Below, piece after piece: positions 10,395-20,500 of a stretch of 64,000 nucleotides of DNA. The translations under genes and the position numbers were made by a program. The notes under the pieces were generated by a model. That model made no database searches. It saw nothing but the letters and a program-made list of their open reading frames with translations, and had not been told where the DNA came from. The number at the start of each line of letters is the position of its first letter. Within the stretch, counting starts at the first letter, position 1. Source of the DNA: an uncultured Clostridia bacterium (lineage in GTDB: Bacteria > Bacillota > Clostridia > Christensenellales > Aristaeellaceae); contig CAMKJS010000007.1 in assembly GCA_946413245.1 (NCBI GenBank), positions 1-64,000 of the forward strand, written 5' to 3'.

Positions 10395-11678
10395 TCAGGC
10401 CGCCTTCGGTTCCGATCTGCGGATGTCCTTCAGCACCTTTGTCGGATCGTAAGGTGTACCGTTCTTCACCATTCCGAAGCACACCCGAATCAGTTTGGCT
10501 GTCACTGCCATCAAAGACTGTATCTTCTTCAGCGGATTCTTCTCTCTGGTCGTAAAGTAATCATGGATGGATTTAAATTCCTTGTTGCTTCTGACCAGGC
10601 CAAGCGCGGCCTGGAACAGGATCTTCCTCAACCGTTTGCGTCCTCTGCGGCTGATTTCAGACTGTCCTTTTTGTTTGCCGGATTCATTCACCACAATGGC
10701 TAATCCGGCCAGCTTCTGGATCTGCCTGGGATCGTCGAACCGGCGGATGTCTCCAATCTCGGAGATCATTCCGGCTGCCGTGATCAATCCGATTCCAGGG
10801 ATCTTCATAAGCTCGTTTACTTCCGGGATATCGGCAGTTACAATCCCAATCATGATGTCAACTTCATTCAGCTGCTTCTTGATATACTCGTATTCTTCGA
10901 GCAACTGCCAAAGCTGCATCCCAACAGCTCGTCCTGCATCTGGCGGACAAATGCTCCTTTGGGCTGCTTCAAGCAGGGCCTTTGCCCTCTTAAGCCCAGC
11001 CGCTCTCAGCTTGTTTGCCCGCCAGATCTGGAGTATGCCGTCTGCTCCGAGACTGACAATGTCCTTGGGCAACGGCGCCTGTTTCAGGATTATCATCCCC
11101 GTGATTGCTGCCACACTGCCGTAGACTGTCCGATACTCCGGGAAGTAAAGGTCAAACCAGCGCCGGATTCTGTTTTTTACCCAGGTTTCCGCTTCTACTA
11201 TCTCGCATCTGCGATTGTAGGCGGCCCTGAGTTCCGCATATACACCTTTCGGCCTATACGGGATGCAGTACCGGCCTTCAATAACCAACTTCGCGATTAC
11301 CCGGGGATCCTTCCGGTCATCCTTCCGCTGGGTATTGTCATCCATTTCTTTACTGTGTTTCACATGCTGCGGCGCTACTGTTACCACAACCATCTGTTTT
11401 CCCTGGCAGTAGTCCGCAAAGTTAAACCAGTAATGTCCTGTGGGCTCCACGCCAACAACGATCTTTTTCTCTGCCAGCGGCACTGTCACCTTCGTCACCA
11501 TTTCCTCAAAGGATTTGAATCCCTCTAGTGTGTTCGGAAAGTAGAATGCCTTCTTGGTGATCTCGATCCCGTTGCCTTTGAAAGCCCGTGCGTAGTTCTT
11601 TTCGCTTCCGATGTCAACTCCTACTACGATGGTCCCTTCGGTCGCTTGCCTGATCTTGTCGTTCTGAGTATAATGCAT
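10395..11678 (-). CDS. IS110-family transposase (DEDD recombinase)
   Basis: N-terminal VVGVDIGSEKNYARAF (DEDD/RuvC-like) and C-terminal IPGIGLITAAGMISEIGDIRRFDDPRQIQKLAGL...GRKRLRKILF (Transposase_20). Confidence 0.93.
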   Translation of the reverse strand: MHYTQNDKIRQATEGTIVVGVDIGSEKNYARAFKGNGIEITKKAFYFPNTLEGFKSFEEMVTKVTVPLAEKKIVVGVEPTGHYWFNFADYCQGKQMVVVTVAPQHVKHSKEMDDNTQRKDDRKDPRVIAKLVIEGRYCIPYRPKGVYAELRAAYNRRCEIVEAETWVKNRIRRWFDLYFPEYRTVYGSVAAITGMIILKQAPLPKDIVSLGADGILQIWRANKLRAAGLKRAKALLEAAQRSICPPDAGRAVGMQLWQLLEEYEYIKKQLNEVDIMIGIVTADIPEVNELMKIPGIGLITAAGMISEIGDIRRFDDPRQIQKLAGLAIVVNESGKQKGQSEISRRGRKRLRKILFQAALGLVRSNKEFKSIHDYFTTREKNPLKKIQSLMAVTAKLIRVCFGMVKNGTPYDPTKVLKDIRRSEPKAA

Positions 11679-11866
11679 CTTGTACCTCCCAGTAGTGTAG
11701 TTTCAGCCCGTGCGTTTAATTAGGCGTTCTATTCTACTGTGAGGTACTTTTCATTGACAACCCTGGCTTGCTTCTCAGCGGTCACTTACATCATACAGGA
11801 AGCTCCATTGTTTAACATGGCTACATTTTCAAATATTGTCCAAATATAGAAAACGAAACGCCAAAG

Positions 11867-12700
11867 TTAACGCAGTATACGCATAAAAACGAAACGTCTC
11901 ATATTATTTGGAATGAGAGCTACAAAAAACTGAATAAATATTGTTTTATAATAATCCCAAAAATTTATATATCCAGTCTCCAATATTTGCCTTCTGGCAT
12001 TTCGGTATTTAAGAAAATATGCCCATCCACCACGCCTCTCAATCATCCCTCCATCTATTCTGACAAATACAAGATCCTCACATAGATTAGCACATTGAGC
12101 GCCGTTTTGTATCATTCTTACCCATAACGAATCATCTTCCATCAGAGGAACGTCCTGATAGTTTCCCGCTTTAAGTACCATTGCCTTCTTAAACATAACC
12201 GACACATGGTTGAATGCACTTCTCGTTTTTTGATATTCAACGATTTTCTCATGGTCTGTTGGAACTGTTCTTTCTGCAACAATCTGCTCTTTTGAGCCTT
12301 CAAATTCTGCTATATTACTTCCGCATATGTCCAATTTCGGATATTTGGCAAATAAATCCAACTGCTTTTCAAATCTGTCTTCACGTGAAATATCGTCAGT
12401 ATCCATTCTTGCAATCAGTTCAAAAGAACATGCCGGAACGCCAACAGCTAAAGCAACACCCAATCCTTTATTTTCCGGGCATCGTATCTCTCGAATTGGC
12501 ATTGGTGAATCCTTTTTGTACCGAGCAAGTACATCTTCAAGCTCTGGTGTAATTGGCCCATCCAGTACGATTACAATTTCTGAAGGCTTTACTGTTTGAT
12601 GAATGATGCTTTCCATACATTCAGTAAAGTATTCCGCTTTTTCTTTTTCATATAAAGACATAAGGACAGAAAAATCTGGATAATCTTTTACTTCCGACAC
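11867..12700 (-). CDS. Glycosyltransferase family 2
   Basis: FSVLMSLYEKEKAEYFTECMESIIHQTVKPSEIVIVLDGP...ARMDTDDIS, GT-A fold motifs. Confidence 0.92.
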   Translation of the reverse strand: MSEVKDYPDFSVLMSLYEKEKAEYFTECMESIIHQTVKPSEIVIVLDGPITPELEDVLARYKKDSPMPIREIRCPENKGLGVALAVGVPACSFELIARMDTDDISREDRFEKQLDLFAKYPKLDICGSNIAEFEGSKEQIVAERTVPTDHEKIVEYQKTRSAFNHVSVMFKKAMVLKAGNYQDVPLMEDDSLWVRMIQNGAQCANLCEDLVFVRIDGGMIERRGGWAYFLKYRNARRQILETGYINFWDYYKTIFIQFFVALIPNNMRRFVFMRILR

Positions 12701-12715
12701 AAAGCCATCCCCCTG

Positions 12716-13414
12716 TTAGTGATATTCTTTTCCAAGAACAGCGAATACCGTTCTAATCATAGTTAATATTTCTCTCAAAAATCGAAATCTTTCTATGGAC
12801 TCCAAATTCCACACCATTTTAGCTGGAAGTATTTCGTGAATATACACCTGATCCACATCATTTGCTTCAGCTAATAGTTTGTCTTCATCTTTATATCTGA
12901 TGCTTGCTTCACTGGTAATCCCAGCGGGCAACAGCAAAGTAGCATAATACTCTGGTTTATATGCTTTCACATATTTGACTACTTCCGGTCTGGTACCAAC
13001 AAAGCTCATATCACCCGTCAGAATATTGATTAATTGAGGCAGTTCATCCAGTCTGACCTTGCGAAGCAATTTCCCTACGTTCGTGATTCTTTGATCGTTA
13101 TTCACTGTGACCTGTGAACCCATTTTATCGGCATTGACAACCATTGTCCGGAACTTCCAGATTCTGAATTTTTTTCCGTAGGTTGTAACACGTTCCTGTT
13201 TGTAATACACAGGGCCTGCGGAATCAAATTTTACAAAAACAGCAATCATAGCCATTATAGGCCATATAATAAGCAGAAGAATTGCGGATACACAAAAGTC
13301 AAAGATCCTTTTCAGTACAATGGAAACTTTACGTTTCTGCAAGATATCATAATATGGCCTGACTTCTTCGGTTCTCATGAAATCCGGCAATTCATCCCAG
13401 CGTTTCAGAAGCAT
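12716..13414 (-). CDS. Initiating sugar transferase (undecaprenyl-phosphate glycosyl-1-phosphate transferase, WcaJ/PglC-like)
   Basis: KRIFDFCVSAILLLIIWPIMAMIAVFVKFDSAGPVYYKQERV...FRTMVVNAD...LRKVRLDELPQLINILTGDMSFVGTRPE, bacterial sugar transferase signature. Confidence 0.95.
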   Translation of the reverse strand: MLLKRWDELPDFMRTEEVRPYYDILQKRKVSIVLKRIFDFCVSAILLLIIWPIMAMIAVFVKFDSAGPVYYKQERVTTYGKKFRIWKFRTMVVNADKMGSQVTVNNDQRITNVGKLLRKVRLDELPQLINILTGDMSFVGTRPEVVKYVKAYKPEYYATLLLPAGITSEASIRYKDEDKLLAEANDVDQVYIHEILPAKMVWNLESIERFRFLREILTMIRTVFAVLGKEYH

Positions 13415-13446
13415 ATTTGTTTCCTTTACTACAATTTATCTATGTG

Positions 13447-15585
13447 TCAGGCAGCAATATCCTTCATAACTGTCCTGATAGCCTGACAAATATGGTTCAC
13501 ATCCTCATCTGACAACAGAGTATGCAACGGGAGAGAAACCAAGTTTTCATAGTATGAATATGTATTAGGGAAATCCTTGATTTTCCAGCCGAGGGATTTA
13601 TAAGCCGTCATCATGGGAAGCGGCTTGTAGTGAACGTTGGTGGAGACTCCTTGCTCCGACATTTTTTCGATAAAGAGATTTCGTTTCTCTGTACTGATTC
13701 CGGGGATCCTGACCAGATAGAGATGGTTTGAACTGTCCATATTTTCAATGTGATGATACAGATGGCTGAATCCCAGTTCATCGCAGAGAGCATCATATTT
13801 TTGTATGATCTGTTCTCTTCTTTCCAGCAGTTTCGGATAACGATCCAGTTGGCGGAGTCCGATAGCCGCCATGATATCAGTCATATTGCATTTATACCAG
13901 GGACCGATAACATCGTATTCCCAGGCACCGGCCTTGGCCTTGGAAAGAGCATCCTTACTCTGGCCATGAAGGGAAAGAAGCTGATAGAATTTGTAGATCT
14001 CCTTATTATCCACTTTATAGATCGGTCTCCATGTGCTGGCTCCACCTTCCGCTGTGGTGAAGTTCTTTACGGCATGGAACGAGAAAGAAGTGAAATCAGC
14101 AATCGCACCGCAATATTTCTTTTCTCCCTTATATATCCGGGAAGCCCCCAGGCTATGCGCGCAGTCCGCAACAACAGCTATTCTTCCGATACTATTCTGA
14201 ATTCTGGAGGACAGATCCCCTAAAGGAGTTCCATCGGATTCCAGCGGAGTGAAAAGAGCTTTCTTTTTCTTGACGATTTCAAAGATTCTGTCGTAATCAC
14301 AGACAATTCCGCCAAGATCAACTGTGATAATTGCTTTTGTTTTAGAAGTTATGGCAGCTTCCATCTGCTCATAGTCCATCTCCGGCATATGAGTGACCGG
14401 ATCACCGTCTTTCTGAATATCAACAAACTTTACTGTGGCTCCGCAGTGAATTGCAGCTGAAGCACTGGCTGTGTAGGTGTAAGCAGGAACAATGACTTCA
14501 TCCCCTTCCCTGACACCGAGGATCCGGAGATTCAGTTCTTCCGCGGCAGTGGCAGAGTTTAAGCAGACGACACGGTTTTTCCATCTATCCGGATTCAGTT
14601 CTGTGTCCATACGGGCATCGCCGGTATCAATATAAGCAGCCAGCCGTCTTTCAAGCAATTTCGTTCGAGGTCCGGTTGTAATCCAGCCGGAACGCAAAGT
14701 CATTGCAACCTCGCTTATTTCGCTGTCACTGATATCCGGAGGGCTGAAAGAAATGATATGCTTATCATTCTGCGGGCCCTGGATCACTTCCCGTAAATCA
14801 TAGAAGGAGTCATTTTCACCGGTATACGTGAAGAAACTGGTGTAATCCCTCAAAGGGATATTCCTTTGTCCGCAGATCATATGGATGGATTCTTTCTCTT
14901 CCATGCTCATATCAAGATCTGCGATGAAAACACAATCTATATCGTGTCTTTCGATTGCATCGGAAAGCGTTTCATAAACGGGAAGACCGTCCATCATGCG
15001 CCCGATGGAGTTTTTATCCACGACACATACAGGCCGATATGTCAGTCCGTTATTCAGGAGCCGGACAATATAGTGACATTCCTCTCCGCCGCCCACTACC
15101 AAAGCATCCGCTTCTTTTTTGGAGATTCTTCTGCGCTCAACAATAACAATCCGATATGCAAACCGGATGATTGTGATAAAAGTAAACTGAAGAGCTGCTC
15201 CGATAAAATAGAACGTCAGCGGCATTCTCTGTACAAAAAGAAGTGTACCGATCACCTGTATAATCGACGTAATAACTGATGCCCCGATTATCCGGTTGAT
15301 ATCGCTGATGCCCGCATACCGCCACATTCCACCATAAAGTTTGAACAGAAAAAAAATAATAATGCATATGATTGTATAGAATGGGGCAAATTTGCTATAA
15401 ATATACGGTAACGTTCGCAAAGAGGTATAAAACTTCCCTCCTACGAAAAACCGTATCAATAAACTAAGATAATATGCCGCATTAACAGAAATGATATCCA
15501 GAAAAATAATCCAGATATCACCTTTCAAGTACTTAATGGTCTTGGCTCTTTTTTCTATTTCTTCCATTCTGTTTAGCGCCTCCAC
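13447..15585 (-). CDS. Fusion: CapD/PglF-type N-terminal membrane + nucleotide-binding region joined to a DegT/DnrJ/EryC1 aminotransferase
   Basis: N-terminus has four TM segments then DALVVGGGEECHYIVRLL...; C-terminus has ISFSPPDISDSEISEVAMTLRSGWITTGPRTKLLE...EVIVPAYTYTASASAA...SFSFHAVKNFTTAEGG (PLP lysine). Confidence 0.85.
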   Translation of the reverse strand: MEALNRMEEIEKRAKTIKYLKGDIWIIFLDIISVNAAYYLSLLIRFFVGGKFYTSLRTLPYIYSKFAPFYTIICIIIFFLFKLYGGMWRYAGISDINRIIGASVITSIIQVIGTLLFVQRMPLTFYFIGAALQFTFITIIRFAYRIVIVERRRISKKEADALVVGGGEECHYIVRLLNNGLTYRPVCVVDKNSIGRMMDGLPVYETLSDAIERHDIDCVFIADLDMSMEEKESIHMICGQRNIPLRDYTSFFTYTGENDSFYDLREVIQGPQNDKHIISFSPPDISDSEISEVAMTLRSGWITTGPRTKLLERRLAAYIDTGDARMDTELNPDRWKNRVVCLNSATAAEELNLRILGVREGDEVIVPAYTYTASASAAIHCGATVKFVDIQKDGDPVTHMPEMDYEQMEAAITSKTKAIITVDLGGIVCDYDRIFEIVKKKKALFTPLESDGTPLGDLSSRIQNSIGRIAVVADCAHSLGASRIYKGEKKYCGAIADFTSFSFHAVKNFTTAEGGASTWRPIYKVDNKEIYKFYQLLSLHGQSKDALSKAKAGAWEYDVIGPWYKCNMTDIMAAIGLRQLDRYPKLLERREQIIQKYDALCDELGFSHLYHHIENMDSSNHLYLVRIPGISTEKRNLFIEKMSEQGVSTNVHYKPLPMMTAYKSLGWKIKDFPNTYSYYENLVSLPLHTLLSDEDVNHICQAIRTVMKDIAA

Positions 15586-15673
15586 TTTGGCAATTTTTCT
15601 GCGTCGATACGGTTTCGCAATAATAGAAGAAGCAATAAATAATTGACTATATCTGAATTCATTCGAACTGTGT

Positions 15674-16177
15674 TTATGTGGGTTGAGTTATTTCTTTTTT
15701 TTCGGTTTTGGATTGAATAAGTTCGTAACCCAGCCAGACAGTGCGACGAATCTGATCGAATGTGAATTCTATACAGCATCTTTTTCGGCCACGGTCAATT
15801 TTGATTACCTTGCCTTCTATCTTTTGCCAGACAGGATCGGTAATGATACAGCGATCTCCGACTTCTGTAAGAGAAATCGTTCCCATGATACCGTTACAGT
15901 CATAGAGCATTTTCGCGAAAGCCAAATCTTCGTTTTGCAGTTCTCCCTTGCCGAGCATTCGGATAATACCTGCAATTCGGATGGGTTCGGAGATCGGTTC
16001 ATCTGTATATAGAAAAAGGTAACCCGGAAGCCAGGAATGGCGTTTTTCTTCACATTTTCCTTTTACCCACATACGCTGAATAATCTCCGGAAAGATACAG
16101 CGGATACCGGTACTTCGTTCAATCAAGCGAGCAATGAGCGCGCATCGTTGCGTTTCACAGAAAAGGCAATAGGCATA
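15674..16177 (-). CDS. NusG-family transcription antiterminator (LoaP/UpxY-like)
   Basis: NGN-like MYAYCLFCETQRCALIARLIE...WLPGYLFLYTDEPI...IIRMLG and a C-terminal KOW-like VGDRCIITDPVWQKIEGKVIKIDRGRKRCCIEF. Sits near the head of the polysaccharide genes. Confidence 0.8.
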   Translation of the reverse strand, partial: YAYCLFCETQRCALIARLIERSTGIRCIFPEIIQRMWVKGKCEEKRHSWLPGYLFLYTDEPISEPIRIAGIIRMLGKGELQNEDLAFAKMLYDCNGIMGTISLTEVGDRCIITDPVWQKIEGKVIKIDRGRKRCCIEFTFDQIRRTVWLGYELIQSKTEKKEITQPT

Positions 16178-16179
16178 CA

Positions 16180-16490
16180 TCGGATAAATCCCTTTCGGCC
16201 TTCGGCCACTACTCCGCAACCTCAATCGTCGCAGATCTCCCTTAGGGTAGTCGTTCTGCTTGTTTCGGTTGACTCGTTCGGGTCACTTCCGGCTTGTGCC
16301 GGACAGCCCACTGGGCTGACGCTTCCCTCGCTCCCCCTTGCAACAAAGGAGGACTTAAAAAAATGTAAGCTTCGCCGATCCCGGTAGTGTTCCGGGATGT
16401 GAATCTGCCCGCGAAGCGGTTGCTCAGCGGGCAGGCAGGTATGTTCCAGAGTTCGTCCAGCCTGCCAATCCGGTCAGTGCCGTGCTTGCC
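16180..16490 (-). promoter_or_regulatory. Hairpin-rich leader between the LCP gene and the NusG/LoaP-like gene
   Basis: About 310 nt intergenic with several stem-loops: 16407-16432 (GCCCGC..GCGGGC), 16378-16398 (ATCCCGG..CCGGGAT), TCCGGC..GCCGGA and AGCCCActGGGCT near 16288-16317. Confidence 0.55.
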
Positions 16491-16495
16491 CTTTC

Positions 16496-17557
16496 TTAAT
16501 CGTCGCTGTACAGGAATTCGTTGATCGCAGCGATGTTGGCTTCCTTGTCCACCAGGTGTCCCTGATTCCCTGCTATAATATCATACGGTTTGGTTGCTTC
16601 CAATGGCAGCACCGTGGTGTGAATCAGCTCCATGAGATCCGTTCCTTCCCGCTTGGCCTGGTACGCGACTCTGGCAAGAGAGAGGGTGATGGCTTTGATT
16701 TCTTCTTCTTCCATGTTGTTATCGGACATGTCGAAGATTGGGGCGATCAGCATGCGGATGAAGGTATAGTCATCATCCGTAAGATTGTCCAGATTAATGA
16801 TCCGCTTTCCTCTGGCTTCATCGGGATAGCCGGATCTGTCAGTATAGAGAGTAACCCGGTCATTCATAAAGCGGCTTACGCTGTGGAACAGGGAGGCGAC
16901 GACCTTTGCGTCCCGTTCACAGCAATTGTATACGGAATCATACTGCAGCCAGCCAAATCCTACCGCCTGAAGGCCATTCAGGTGGGTATCCGGTCCGAAC
17001 TCATTCAGCTGATACTCCTTGGCCAGCAGGTCGATCACCAACTGGCTGAGGAGACCCCCCGCCACTTCCTCCTGAAGGCGAATCTTCTTGGAGGCGACCA
17101 TACCGTTCAGGGCATTTCGCTCCGCCCGGGTGACATCCACGTTGACGCCGCCGTATTCGTCAATCAGGGAAGCCATGTTCAGATAGTTCAGGGAAAGGTA
17201 ATGTGTGATATTCAGTCCGAAGTTGGCATTGAAAACTTTCATTGCCTCTTCCGGTCCGTTATTTCGGTAGGGCATATCCAGCTTCTGGGGAACGTCATAG
17301 CCCTCGTAGTCAACAAAGGTGTCCCAGGTGAACATCATCAGGTGAATCCGGCCCCGTATAGGATTCATGGCTGCAACCATGAGGGTGTTGCCGGCATTGC
17401 CTTTGTCGTTGTTCATGCCTTCATTGCAGATCAGGAGAAAGGAGAGCCAATCGTTCTGATCCGGCGTTTCTTCTGCCATGGAAAGGATGGGCATGATGCA
17501 AATAATGAGAAGTAAAGCCATCCAACGAAGGATGATGCGTGTTATCGTATTCTTCAT
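16496..17557 (-). CDS. LytR-CpsA-Psr (LCP) family protein
   Basis: Signal peptide; NTLMVAAMNPIRGRIHLMMFTWDTFVDYEG...AMKVFNANFGLNITHYLSLNYLNMASLIDEYGGVNVDV pattern. Confidence 0.85.
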   Translation of the reverse strand: MKNTITRIILRWMALLLIICIMPILSMAEETPDQNDWLSFLLICNEGMNNDKGNAGNTLMVAAMNPIRGRIHLMMFTWDTFVDYEGYDVPQKLDMPYRNNGPEEAMKVFNANFGLNITHYLSLNYLNMASLIDEYGGVNVDVTRAERNALNGMVASKKIRLQEEVAGGLLSQLVIDLLAKEYQLNEFGPDTHLNGLQAVGFGWLQYDSVYNCCERDAKVVASLFHSVSRFMNDRVTLYTDRSGYPDEARGKRIINLDNLTDDDYTFIRMLIAPIFDMSDNNMEEEEIKAITLSLARVAYQAKREGTDLMELIHTTVLPLEATKPYDIIAGNQGHLVDKEANIAAINEFLYSDD

Positions 17558-17572
17558 GCTGTCGTCCCCCTT

Positions 17573-20500
17573 TCACTGATTATCTGTTGGTAAGGCGTTC
17601 TTGTCCTTGTCATACCGGCTGGTAATGATCAGGTTGCCTTCAGCGTCGTAGTAACCATTCCAGCCGGCCACACCGTCAATGTTATTGGTCAGTTTGTTAT
17701 ACGCGTCAAGATAGCGTTCGGAAATCAGACGGCCTTCGCTGTCATATCCGCATTCCCGGCTGGAGTAGCCCTGCGCACAGTTGACCTGCGCCCCGAGCCG
17801 GTCGAAGTATCCTTCCCAGGTCCGGTTGCCGTTCTCATCCTCTTCAAACTGGAGAGCGGCATAACCGTCAGTGGTATCCGCCGGATTTCCGTTGGCATCC
17901 AGGTAGGTAACGTCATAGATCAGGGTTGCGGGATAATACAGCATGCTGATACCCCATGCACCGTTGTTTGCCGCGCAGGGCTCACCGTTCTCATTCCGGT
18001 AGGCACAGTAATATTTTTCAACACGGGAGGCCTCGGTCAGATCATAGTCATACACAATGGAAGCATAGCCCTCCGCGTTCGGTGCGGGATCGCCGTCCGC
18101 ATCCAGCCAGGTTTCGGTTTCGACCATGCCGAAGGGAGTGTAGGTCCGGCTCACACCGTATGAACCGTCAACCTGTACAGCCTGGTTGTCGGCATTAAAG
18201 TATTGCTCCAGGGATACCTGTCCTCTGCTGGTATACTCCATTACGGTTGTATGTACGCCATCCCGACCGACGGCGGGATTCCCGTCAGCGTCGAACCAGC
18301 TGATCCGGATAACGCGGTCGTAGCGGTCATAGGTCTGCCGGGATTCGATGTACGCGTCTCGGGAAAGGCTTTCGTCCATGACGCGCATGACATAGGTGCG
18401 GGATTCCTCATCTTCAAAGAGGAGAACACGGCGGCTGTACCCACTGACGGCAACCGGTTCCCCTTTTTCATTCAGGTATGTTTCCTCCTGAATATGTCCG
18501 CTTTCAGTATACGAAATGACATGGGAAGAAAAACCATTCTGGTTCAGCGTCGGCTGACCGTTCGTATCATAGTATATTTCGCTCAGAAGGCGTCCCTGTT
18601 CGTCAAAGACCTTTTTAAAGGACGCATAGGCTGCGCCGTCCGGAACGACCTGGAGATAGGCAGTGTTCAGATATTGCGCCGAGATACGGTTTCCGAGATC
18701 GTCATAGGTATACACCGCTTTTGCATACCCCATAGTCGTATCCGTCAGATTGCCATCCGCGTCATAGTAGGCTTCCTCGGTCACATTGCCCAGAGGGTTA
18801 TAGGCGGTGGTCTTCTTCGCGTAGCCGCGGCGCACATTCATCGGTTTGCCTTCGGTATCATAGTAGCTGACCTCGGTTTCCCTGCCGGCCAGATCCCGCT
18901 CATAGTGCGCTTCAGCGTAGTCGTTGGCATACATGGTGGGGAGACCCCGCGTATTGAAGAATTTTACCTCTATCACACGACCGTCTGAATCCACCGTGCG
19001 GGTCAGGAAAGAATATTGGCCGTAGGAATGCAGAGCCGGCTGCCCCTCCCGATTCAGCAGTTCTTCCTGAATGCAGTGATTTCGGGCATCATAAGTGAAA
19101 ACAATCTCGCAGTAACCGTCATTGCACCAGATCAGTTCCTTTTCCGCGTTGTAATAGGATTCACGGATTTTGTTGTTGCTGTCGTCATAGACATACCTCA
19201 CGGTGCAGTAACCGGAACTCAGCTTTGCCGGCTGGCCGTCCTTATCCAGGTATTCCCTCTGCTCAAGGCGGCGGCGGTCGTCCCAGGTGTTGCGCATCGT
19301 CGCGTAACCGCTTGCGCCGTTTACAGGGGTATCGTTGTTATCCAGATAAGTCTCCGTGAGAATATTGCCGTTTTTATCCACCGTACGATGAACGCCGGAA
19401 TAGCCTGCCGCAATGTAAGTGCGGCTTAATTGTTCATCCAGGTAGATAACGTCAGTCAGATTCAGATCGTTGTCGTAGGTGTTTTGGGAAACAGCATATC
19501 CATCCTTGAAGAGTGTGGGCTGATTGGCTATATCCAGATATGTGGTTCGCCAGATCTTACCCTGGTCGCTGTATTCATATCTGATTCCGGCGTAACCGGA
19601 AGAAATCATAACCGGCAGCCCCTGAGCGTTCAGATATCTCACCCCGGTACGGCGATCCTGGTCGTCATACGTATACTCGATCGTGGAATACCCAAACTGG
19701 GTTTCAACAGCCTGCAGACCTGTGTTCAGATACTCTGTCCGGATGAGCCGTCCCCTGGTGTCATACTCGTTTCTGGAAGCGGGCTCACGGTTGGTTAATG
19801 ATGCAATTCGCTCGTTCTCGTCCAGGTATTCTTCCTGAGTTACATGGCCATACCGGTCATATTCACGTTTCCAGACACTGAATCCTTCCGGCAGGCGGAT
19901 CAGCTTGAAGTTCGTATCCAGATAGCGAACTTGCAGAACATTCCCGGCGTTGTCATAGACGTTGTCTACCGCCGCGAAGCCCTTCTTCGTAATAATCCGC
20001 CGGAAGCTCTGGTCCAGATAGATAGTACGGGTAACGCGGCCGCGGTTATCATATTCATAAGAGATAGCGGCATAACCATCCTCCCGCAGAACGATATCAT
20101 TCCCGACATACCAGGCACTGCGGGTCAGGCGGTTCTGGGCGTCGTACTTGTTGATAACCCGGTTGTATCCGTCCGGCAGGGTGGCGCGTTCTGTCTCATC
20201 CAGATACCAGTCCTGCTGAATACAGTTGTTATGGGAGTTATATATGTAAACAATCCGGGCGTAGCTGTTCTTTTGCAGGGCAGGCTCACCCTTCTCGTTG
20301 AACCATGCTTCGCTCCGCAGGTTTCCGTGGGAATCCCAGGTCTGCTCCTTCCGGGCATAACCGGAGCGCTGCATCAGCAGAGTTCCCCTGCCGTCCGAAT
20401 ACTCCTCGGAAAGAAGCCGGCCGGAGGGATCGTAGGTACAGGTTTTCAGAGCGTAGCCTTTGGTGGAAACGACCGGCTCACCGTTCTCGTCGAAAGTCGC

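Larger units (their letters stand above)
9900..11800 (-). mobile_element. IS110-family insertion sequence (approximate boundaries)
   Basis: IS110-type recombinase plus about 500 bp of structured non-coding DNA 3' of the ORF and about 150 bp 5'. It lies inside an otherwise continuous minus-strand polysaccharide operon. Exact ends not resolved. Confidence 0.65.

Noticed and set aside
10008-11528. Plus-strand ORFs 10008..10346, 10567..11124, 10959..11528
   Set aside because: Antisense to, or in the non-coding flank of, the IS110-family element; no recognisable domains.
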